From: Asterochloris sp. CNOR1
Lineage: Eukaryota; Chlorophyta; Trebouxiophyceae; Trebouxiales; Trebouxiaceae
NCBI GenBank assembly: GCA_963969365.1
Contig: OZ017756.1
Span: forward strand, 1-64,000
DNA length: 64,000 bases
Direction of reading: 5' to 3'
Shown: one piece after another, positions 26,238 to 35,100 of the stretch
How the letters are laid out: every line of letters begins with the position of its first letter
Numbering within the stretch: position 1 is the stretch's first letter
Translations under genes and position numbers: made by a program
The notes under the pieces: model-generated
Told to the model about the DNA's origin: nothing
The model's database searches: none
Seen by the model: the letters and a program-made list of their open reading frames with translations, nothing else

Positions 26238-29200
26238 TGGTGAAGGGCAACAAGTTCAAGTCCCCAGATTTTCTGGCAAGGCAGCAGGCTGTGCTGGAAA
26301 CGCTGGCACCAGCTGCCAAAGCCTCTGCCCCTGTATCTGTCACTCAGCAGCCAGCTGCTGGGCGCCAGCAGCCAGCAGGCGCTCGCGGCAAGCAGCACGC
26401 AGCGCAGGAGGTACGAGCATCCACTGCCAGTGTCTCTAGGATCAAACCGGGTACTGCTGCTGGACCGCCACGGCAGTCACCGTCGAAGGCAAGAGCGCCT
26501 GCTGCAAGAGCCGCAGAGCCCCAACAGCCAACAGAGGCCCGCAGCCAACCCCTGAAACGCAAACGAGCTGCAGAGGAGCCACCGGTAGGCAGGCAGCAGC
26601 CTGCTGCGACTCAGGGGGCCAGCGAAAAGCAGCCGACCGCTCTGAGCAGAAGGCAGAGGCAGCGTGGCACTGCTCAGCCTGTGCTGGGCGGCCTGCGTCA
26701 GGAGGCAGGCGCGTCTGGAGAGCAGGATGGCATGCCTGGTAGGAAGCGCAAGAGCAGGCGCCACTCTGCGCCCCTGTCGGTCTCTCAGCAGCAACCAGAT
26801 GCCATGCCTGGTGGGCCTGTCAAGCAGACCAGGCTTGCCCAGCCAGCGTCCCAGCAGCACCCAGGTGCTGAGCCTGCTGCGCCTGCAAAGCAGGCCAGGC
26901 AGGCAGCACAAGCTGTTGAGCCTGTCTCTGCCCTCGCAGCCCAGACTTCCGCAGCAGATGCTGGAGAGCAGTCTCCCAGGCAGCAGGGCAACGACGGCAC
27001 AGCCCAGCCAGGCAGAGGCCCCCGCAGTGAGAGGCATCGTGCTCCCAAGAAGGCGGCCCTGGTCACCTCCACAGCCATGCCAGCAGCAGGTGAATGCAGT
27101 GCACATCAGCATTTGCTTCTGCACTGGGCTGCACGAACATGTCAGGGCTGTGTCTCCTGCCAGGTGCTTGCTGCAGCGTCCCTCTTGCAGCCTGCCATCT
27201 TTGGGAGGCGGCACGCAGCTTGACCTATGGCTTGGCCTGCAGTGACACCACGTGTGTTACATGCCCTCCTTGGCCCCCACCCTCTTGAGCCCCCACCTCA
27301 CGTCACAGTGGCCAGTACTGACCCCTGTCTCTGACTGACGCCAAGACAGGCAACCAACCAACACGCAGCGCCCTTCTGTGCAGCCGGCGCTGCAAGCAGC
27401 AACTGGCTGGCGCTCAAAGCCACGCTCACCAGCGGGCCCAAGCGACGAAAAGTGCAGGCGCCGGCCACGCCCGAGCAGGCTCCACATGAGCCGCTGCCTG
27501 CCCCCAAGCAGCTCGGCGCCAGCCAGAAGCTCACCCAGGTAAGCAACTTTGGGTGAGCCTCACTCTGCTCATACCCACATGGCTGCTGCCTGCCCCCAAG
27601 CAGCTCAACACAAGCAAGAAGCTCATCCAGGCAAGCAAGGCTGCGGTGGGCGTGCTGGCACTTGCTCAAACAGACAGCCTTGCAAGGGTCCCAATGCTGG
27701 CAAGTCTGACTTGTTTGAAGGCATGCTAGGCTGGGATGGGTTTGCCGGCATCTGCTTATGCAGACACAATGTGTCTGAGTGCATCTTGTTGCTGCCAGTC
27801 AAGCCTCAGTCAGATGTGGGGTGTCCGGTCTGTGAATGGGACTGCACAGTGTGCGCGACAATACATGAGAAGTGACACTGCGAACGCTGCTTAGCATGCT
27901 GGCTGGGGTTTGCTGAACTCCCATTTGTACAGGCGGTTCTCCTCTGCCAGCATGCAATAGCCGCACAGGAGACCACCCAGTCCACCATTCCCCTGACAGC
28001 ATCAGAATGGTCCCGGGCCATGGCTGTGCTTGTGGGGGACACCATGGGCCACGGACACCTGCCTGCAATGCTTGATGCACTGAGAAGACGTCTCTTCTCC
28101 GCCTGCGCTGCAGGCAATGCTAGATACTGACACTCTGCTGGCGCTGTGCTGCAGCAGGTCACCTCACAATCTTCCCTGCTTGTGCCACTGCAGGTGGTGG
28201 CGCCACACTGTGACATGTGCTCGTCTTCACATGCATCCTGTTCCCGTTCAAGCCCTGCAGGTGGAGCCACTGGACTGTGACATGTTGATCGGTGGGGGGA
28301 TGGCGTTCTCCAGGTCAAGGATCCAGCTGGTCTCTTCCCTGCCCTGCAGGTGGTGGCGCTGGACTGTGAGATGGTGGGCGTGGGGCCGGGCGCGCATCGC
28401 AGCATGCTGGCGCGGGTGTGCCTGGTCAACAATTTGGGCATTGTGCTCATGGACGAGCTTGTCCAGCCACAGGTGGGTCCAGCACAGCCACCTAGGAGCC
28501 GTCACACACAGAGCTTAAGGTCTGCCCATATGAGGGCACATGGCAACCGATCCATTGTGTGCCTGGGCACCCTGTTTTCTAAACCAGAAGCTGCCAGCTG
28601 CTGACTGAGTAGTCACCCCTGCAGGAGCGCATTGTCGACTACCGTACACATGTCAGCGGAGTGACCCCTGAGGATATGCTGCGCGCCAAGCCCTTCAAGG
28701 AGGTGCAGGCAGCTGCACGGGAGGTGCTGACAGGTCGCATATTGGTGGGGCACTCTGTTGACCACGATCTGCAGGTGAGATTGCTATGCTTCAGGTGACA
28801 CCGGTAAAGTGGGATAGCTGTCTCCGTTTGGTGGTGATTGACACACTTGAAATTGTTAGAGGCTCTGCAAGCCTCTTTGCAGCTGCAGTCACTGAGATAC
28901 ACAGAGATGCGCAGCTGCAGCCTGATGCAGAAGCCGCCTGACATTGCACCTGACAACCATGATGACCCTGCAGGTTCTGCAGCTGCCGAACTTGCACAGC
29001 ACTGGTGCGGTGCCTCCTGGCACCAGGAGATATCTGGTCGTGCCCTGCCGTATCACAGCTGCAGCGACGCCGCGCTTCTCCCACAATGCACAAGGCCCTT
29101 ACTGATCAAGGTCAACTGATGCCACAATGTAGACACCCATGCTTGCAGGTCAGCTGCAGCACCCAGCAACGTGTCCCTGCAGCCGTGGCCTGATGCACAA

Positions 29201-30138
29201 GCTGCCTGCGCACCAAAGTTTAAAGCTGCCACTGCCAAATCTACTCACTTGCAGAGATGGTACCCTCCAGGTCCTGCTGCCGCGCCATCTGTGCAGCTCC
29301 ATTGCAGCACCAATTTGGCAAAATGGGCTTCTCTATCATTGCCTTGTAGGTGCCACAGCTGCAGCAGCCATCTGGCTAGACACAGTATGCATGAAAGTCC
29401 CTGTTTGTCAAGCCCTTCTGATGCCACTGTTGTAACTCAAAGTTTTGCAGGTGATCCACCCCGCAGCCTGTCATGCAAGATGCCCGCGCATCCAGTTTCC
29501 AGTCATGACACACAGCTCTGGTGCCTGAGCGGGTTGTGCAGCTGCGGAACCCCTGCCACCTGACGCTCAAGCTTCCCTGCTTACAACACGGTTACAGCAA
29601 TGTCAATGGACTCTGATGCCCTGCAGGTCCTGCAATTGCAGCACCCTCGCGGCCTGACGCGGGACACTGCGCGTTACCCCCCGTTGATGCGCTACGTCCC
29701 CGGGGGGCGCCCCCGACCGCATGCCCTGCGTTGGCTGGCGGAGCATCATCTGGGGCTGGCTATTCAGGGAGGGGCCCACTCTCCCATCGATGATGCACGG
29801 GCTGCCCTCTACCTGTATCACATGCACCGCAAGGTAGAGGCCTTTGCAAGTGAAATTTCATCATATTAGGAGCTGATGACATTCGAAATGTAGGTGTTAT
29901 GCTAGCTTGCCTTTTGCAACTGGTACATACAAAAATATGCGTGCAGGAATGGGAGCAGCACGTTCAGAAGGGCACTCTAAAGCAGCTCAGGGTACCCATG
30001 TTGAAGAAGAAGGCGGTGCTGCAGCAGCTGGAGGAAGCTGCTGCAGCTGGCATAGATGTAGGCATGGCGCCACCCAGCAGCACAAAGCAGATGTCGTTTG
30101 AGCAGCTGGCTGCAGCTGACGAGATGGCAGACCTCTGA
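26237..30138 (+). CDS. REXO4: RNA exonuclease 4 (DEDDh 3'-5' exonuclease)
   Basis: Seven exons close exactly in phase: 26237-27089, 27384-27538, 27933-28031, 28350-28472, 28625-28774, 29627-29833 and 29947-30138, giving 592 residues. Residues about 1-285 are a basic, Gln/Pro/Ala-rich low-complexity tail with Lys/Arg clusters, likely nucleolar targeting. Exon 2 has [11 protein letters not shown], matching the NWKAL motif of REXO4. The catalytic domain shows Exo[13 protein letters not shown] (Asp and Glu), Exo[10 protein letters not shown] and Exo[17 protein letters not shown], a complete DEDDh set. The family trims structured RNA, and yeast Rex4 acts in rRNA processing. It ends [15 protein letters not shown] plus a helical tail. 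The exon 3 donor (CTT|GTGGGG) is weak and chosen by phase. Start choice: ATG at 26237 overlaps the upstream stop. Confidence 0.88.
27494..27632 (+). repeat. Tandem duplicate of REXO4 exon 2 end with donor
   Basis: The exon 2 end (27494-27538, peptide [14 protein letters not shown], donor GTAAGC) is repeated about 91 bp downstream at about 27585-27629. The copy would encode [14 protein letters not shown] and is followed by GCAAGC, a consensus GC donor. The copy lies in the intron. It could be an alternative 5' splice site or a relic. Confidence 0.8.
28190..28472 (+). repeat. Two intronic echoes before the REXO4 catalytic exon
   Basis: The real exon starts at 28350 after CTGCAG and encodes [10 protein letters not shown]. 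Decayed copies of the same start occur at 28194 (would read VVAPHCDMC) and 28261 (would read VEPLDCDML). Each is preceded by its own CTGCAG-type acceptor. Spacing is 67 and 89 bp. The short pyrimidine-rich tract before the acceptor (CTTCCCTGC) is also repeated. Confidence 0.85.
28960..29640 (+). repeat. Array of decayed acceptors and exon starts before REXO4 exon 6
   Basis: The real exon 6 begins at 29627 with CAG|GTCCTGCAATTGCAG ([13 protein letters not shown]). Related starts lie upstream at about 28972 (VLQLPNLHS), 29147, 29269 (VLLPRHLC) and possibly 29447. The copies are more diverged than in the other arrays, so the copy number is approximate. Confidence 0.55.
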
Positions 30139-30152
30139 CTGCCTCCCCTTTT

Positions 30153-30157
30153 TGTAA
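30153..30157 (+). terminator. Polyadenylation signal TGTAA of REXO4
   Basis: TGTAA, the usual nuclear polyadenylation motif in green algae, occurs 15 nt after the REXO4 stop. The convergent coiled-coil gene ends only about 80 bp away, so transcripts of the two genes may overlap. Confidence 0.55.
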
Positions 30158-30219
30158 AGCAAGGCATTTCATTTCATTCACCTCATTAAGCTGATGCCAT
30201 GCTCCCTTCGTGTATGTCG

Positions 30220-30817
30220 CTAGCCTTTTTTGCTGTTGCTGAAGGTGTACTGTGAAGGGTTGAACCAGGACGTTTTGGAGGCAGCTTGTTCAACCTGTGG
30301 CACCCCAGCCAGCTGCTCCAGCCTTTGAGTCTCATTTTCAAGCTGGGCAATGGCTGCTTCGAGCTGGGTCATGTCTTTCTCTGTAGTTTTTATGGCAGCC
30401 AGCAGGGGCATTGCTGCCTCTGCACAGATCTCGAGCTCCTGTGACAGCAATGAGCTAGGTGAACCCAGCTGCCTGTGCCATGCCTGTGAAGCAGTCTGCA
30501 CAAGCAAAGCTTTCAGCACCTCAGCTGCAGACCTGCAAGGACTCCTGAAGAGTGTCTACTTCAGATGCCTGCTCTGTGTGCTTATCGCGCACTGTCTCAT
30601 TGCAGATTTTCAGGTGTTCCAGCTCTTGAACGCTGGGCTGAGCTATCAAACAGAATGCTTCCTGTATCTGCTGCATGGCACTGGTCTGCAGTGCATTCAA
30701 TCACAACATCAAGTGCCATTGGATCGCATAGCAGTCGGCTTTCAGCACAATTCTCGCCTCCGAAGGAGCTTCGGCTGCAGTGGCATCATTACCATCTGAT
30801 GTGTTGCCTTCAGCCAT
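30220..30817 (-). CDS. Small coiled-coil protein, unidentified
   Basis: Three exons close in phase: 30817-30749, 30685-30533 and 30438-30220, giving 146 residues. After a short acidic N-terminus almost the whole chain is one predicted coiled coil (for example QELEHLKICNETVRDKH and QLEAAIAQLENETQRLEQL). It ends in a conserved-looking tail, TSWFNPSQYTFSNSKKG. Size and pattern resemble small subunits of BLOC, kinetochore or augmin-type complexes, but I cannot name the family. It is convergent with REXO4 (81 bp) and divergent from the LRR gene (163 bp), so it probably shares a bidirectional promoter with the latter. The first donor (ATT|GTGCTG) is the weakest part of the model. Confidence 0.65.
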
Positions 30818-30980
30818 GGACTTCACACGTTCCACTGTGACCTCTTCATGTTCCTCACAGCCAATATATGTCCAACACCCTGCTCAGCAAAACAGGAGGT
30901 CGCCTGCTGCAAGCATGTCACATGCATCATAGAGAGGTCTGGGCCATCCCTATGATGAGGATCTGCATCCCCCAGCTCAG

Positions 30981-31949
30981 ATGAGGGTACACAGGTTGTT
31001 CAGCTCTGTGTCTTCCCTGGCCGCCGTCAGCAGGAACCCTGAAGCAGTCAAGGTGGGGCCATTGCATTTCTGGCGAACATGCCATCAGCAGCCAACACTC
31101 GGCGAGTGCCTGCAGGTGCTCGATCTGAGCAGCTCACCTGATCTGGTCTGCCACAACCTGATGTGTGAGTCTCAGAGCTTTGCTCAGCTGCCACATGCAC
31201 ACACTCTAATGACTGCTGCAGGCAGTGCTTGTATGGTGCCGCCTGCTACACACAGCACAGGGCAGGCGACATGTAACTAGCACTGCCTGCAACCCTGCTT
31301 GCCTTGTCAAGCACGGCCCGGCAGCCTGTTGATCAATTCAATGGAGTCCTGCAACTAGCTGTTGAGTGTATGCTGCTGCATCAATGCTGGCTGCCTGCAT
31401 GTGTTGCATTTGTCAACCACAGACGCCCTGTTTTCCCACTTTTGGTGAGAGGTACTGTGGAGTTCCTGCATCTGCAGACCCAGCATGGCACCGCAGAAGC
31501 CTGCCAAAGTGTATGTCACACTCAGATGCTGCACATCCCTGCCTCTGCAGGCGAGGTCTGCATGCATATGTGGCAACCTGCAACAAGCACCTGCAGCCCT
31601 CCTGGCCGTCCAATGTATTGACTGCCAGCCCTCTGCTGCTTCAGGTGAGAAGGTGGGGGACCCTTGCATCTGCAGGCTCAGCCTAGCGCTGGATAAGGCT
31701 GCCAACACTCTGGAGGAGCTCTCCCTGGCAGGCAACCGCCTGACTGCGCTGCCCGCTAGCATTGAGAGCCTTCACAGACTGCGCCGCCTGGATCTGCAAC
31801 GAAACCATTTGACAGTGGCTGCTGTGCAAGACCTGCGCCTGCCAGCCTCATTGGAGATCATTGACATTCGGGGCAACATCAAATTGCAGGGCTTCAAAGG
31901 GTTCTGTGCGCCTCGCGGCCTGACTGTTGTCCAAGACCGGGAAGGCTGA
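30981..31949 (+). CDS. Leucine-rich-repeat protein with probable organelle presequence
   Basis: The first exon (30981-31052) encodes MRVHRLFSSVSSLAAVSRNP, which is Arg/Ser-rich without acidic residues and looks like a mitochondrial or plastid presequence. The last exon (about 31676-31949) encodes two to three LRRs: TLEELSLAGNRLTALPASI, LRRLDLQRNHLTVAAV and SLEIIDIRGNIKLQGF, followed by a short end and stop. A short exon reading VLDLSSSPDL may start at 31116. The middle exon(s) are not resolved: the last exon needs two bases from a preceding exon that I could not place. The function is unknown. Confidence 0.6.
31440..31700 (+). repeat. Echo of the last LRR exon start
   Basis: The segment at about 31446 (GTGAGAGG..., CATCTGCAG, then ...GCCTGCC) recurs at about 31645 just before and into the last LRR exon. 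The copies are about 199 bp apart and both contain a CTGCAG acceptor. Confidence 0.5.
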
Positions 31950-32115
31950 ACACTGTCACACAAGAATCAAGTTGGAGCAAAAGTTGTGGGCCTTGGATGA
32001 AACCCCTGCAGATCTTTAGGCACTGGGAACGGCTGGCAACAAAGCCCAGATCGTCAACAGCAAAACACTAGTGCTGGCTGAATACAACATCAGTGGTGGC
32101 TCAACCACATGACTG

Positions 32116-35100
32116 TCACAGATACTTGCTGGCCTCGTCTTCGTCTGCTGGTACAGTCTTTCCTGAAAGATTCTTGGCTAGCTTGACCGTCTGTGCTGGC
32201 TTGAGCTTAGCAGCTTTCCTGTCCAAGAAGGACACCATGTGCATCTCCCTGTTGATCTTCGCCGCATCAATTGGCATCTGCCCCTGCTGGTTAGTGGCCT
32301 GCAAAGCAAGATGGTTAACGGGTCAGAGAAGAGCTTTGCTGCTGTTAGGAGGGCAAGACACACCACCACATGGCAGCGGAATGATCAGCACTAAATTGTT
32401 AAGACTGGCAGCTGACGGGCCAGAGGACACTGCTCTGGCAAACTTTACCTCCAAGATGAGAGCGCGGGATCAGGGGTCACCTGCCAAACATGCTCTCCAC
32501 AGAACACAATACACAGGGGCTTCCCTGGCTGCCAGGCACGCAAAGCAGTCACTGTGCTCATGTGATTGCCCAACATGGAAGCCTGCTATGACAGCATTCC
32601 TGTAACCCGTCTCCTGCTCAGCAGACATGCACCTGACCAGACCCCAGAAGCTAGGTCCCCTGGTGTCATATTACCCAGACAGCAAGGCTTTGCCAGGCAA
32701 AATACCTGCACGTCGGAACCGGCATCTAATAGCATCTGAGCCACGTCCTTCCTGCCGTACCCTGCACATCACAACATGACACAGCTCAACATTCTGGATG
32801 AAGCAGCATGGTGGCAGGTGCGAGGAGCTCAGTGTCAATTACCGCAGCCTGCAATGACAGAAACCAGGCAGGGCAACTGGTGCAACGAACACCAGGAGCA
32901 ACAGGCGTAATTTGACTGCAGATGGTTGCTGACCAACAGCATTAGCAGCAGCAGCAGCTAAAGCTTAGGGCATGAAAGGCACCCAGAGGCAGTGCAGGGC
33001 AGCAAGACAGGTCAGCACAGGTCAGCTCGTGTTGTGGCGCAAAGACTGCTGCGGTCTTTCTGAACTCAATCCTCGCCTATGGAGCAGGGGCATGCATTGC
33101 TGCACTAGGCTTCAGATGGGCCAGGCTTGCAATTCTGGCACTGCCCTGCTTGTGGGCAGAAGCTAGGGGAGACTATATGCTCCATGCGCTCCATGCGCGG
33201 GTTAGGTTGAGGTTCACCCATGGGCTTGCTCAGCCATGCACTTTTGGTATGCATGTGAACATACGCTGATTGCCAGCTCGACAGGTAGTGTTCTGATGTG
33301 CAGCCGTCATGGCTGGCGCATGGCCCAACCTAAAGTTATTGCTTCAATTTGACTGGCCTGCCTGGACGTGTGCTTACTTTGCTTGCTCTCTTACTCACCT
33401 GCTGAACTTTGAATAGGTGGCCCAGCGGTCGATAAGGTTTTGGCGCAGACTGCCCCACATGCCGCAATGTGGACCACTGTATTCCCTCAAGTGTCAGACT
33501 TGCACTGCCCAGGGGCTGCACAGCAGCCTGCTGGTGAAGCACTGAAGTGCCGTGCCGTGACATACGCCTTTCAGCATGCTGTGTCCAGGCTGCCTCCACA
33601 TGTTGCTTCAGGCCCCACCATACCTCACCTGACGCAGGGTGAGAGTGTGTATTCCAGATGCCTTTCCCCACATTGATGGCACCAAACACGTGCCTGCGGA
33701 CCCCACCTGCTGCATAGTGGAGCACTGTGTCCCTCCTCGCGACAGGCTTAGGCTGGCAGCAGGCACCTGCCTGCCACAAGCACGATGGGTGATGCTGTCG
33801 TGTATGCTTTGTAGCAGGCCATCCTCTAAATGTTGCTCCAGGCCCCACCACAGCTCACCTGCTGCATAGTGGAGAACTGTGTTCCCCCTCCCGTCTGGCT
33901 TCTCCACGTCTGCCCCTGCCTCCAGCAGCGCCTCCACAATTGCGATGCGGTTGAACCCGACGGCCACCCCCAGTGGCGTGATGCCCCGCATATCTGCCTG
34001 ATTCACGTCAGCCCCTGCAGGCATGGGAACTCTGCTCAGTATCACACCTTGACAGAGGTAGCAGAGGGTCTGCTCGCCTCATGTCCACCCCTGCAGGCAC
34101 GGAAATCCTGTTCAGGGTCACGCCTCGACTTAGGCAGCAAAGGGCTGCCTACCTTTGCACCCACCCTTGCAGATGTACTGCACATCAAAACACTCCATGT
34201 GCCCCTGGCTCACAGCACATCCCGTGGCACGCGGCCCTCAGCTTGGGCTGCAGGAGGCTGCCTGCTGCCTTGAGCGTCTGCCTGTGTTGAGCATCGGACC
34301 AACATGTCTGCTGCCCTGAGAGCCCACTTTGTGACTGCCGACAGGCCCTGCAGACCCCCTGGAGGCACAATCAGGGGTTGGCTTAGGGTTTGTGCCATCC
34401 TCTTGTTGTGCCTGAAGACCAAGTCCTGCCAGTCCAGTACAGTCGGCTGGCAGCTGCTGACTGCAGTCCGCCACCCAGCTAGGCTCATCCAGACTGGTCC
34501 ATGCCTGAGTGGCCCACTGCAGCCAGCCGGTCAGCTGTGCTCTTCCAAGCATGTCTGTGCCTGAGTGGCCCACCACTGCAGCCAGACGCTGTGCTTGTCC
34601 AAGATTGTCTGGCTCCCCAGTCCACCTGTGGGGCTGTGGCTAGGGTTTTGTGGGCGTCCCAGGCATAGATAGTCTTGAAAGGGAACGGTCGAGCATCTAG
34701 CTGCAGTTGTACAGCATCCAGCCTGCTGAACGCTCCATCAGTGGCCGCACAGGCACCTGTCAGCCTTCAGGCACCCTAGCAGAGCTGCTCACCTTCTCGT
34801 AAGAGGCGCTTGACTGTTGCCAGATCGCCCGCCTTGGCTGCGTCCTGCAGGATTACGGGGCTGCTGTGCTGCAGGCAGAGGCAATGCACAGAAGTCAGGC
34901 ATGGGGCGGGGCACAAGGTGAGCAGAGCATTCCTTCAAAAAGGACTGCTGCAGGCTGCTGTGCTGCAGGCTGAATCACACGATCTGTCAGGCAGGGGGTG
35001 AGGCAAGGGAGCCCGCAGCAAGTCTTGCTGAGCTGCTGTGCTGCAGGCAGGGGCCGGGAGCCATCAGGCTACAGGTGAGGCACAGATTGGACCAGCCCAA

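Noticed and set aside
26477-27214. 245-residue antisense frame over REXO4 exon 1
   Set aside because: Shadow of the Gln/Ala/Pro-rich coding strand. The sense frame connects in phase to the exonuclease exons.
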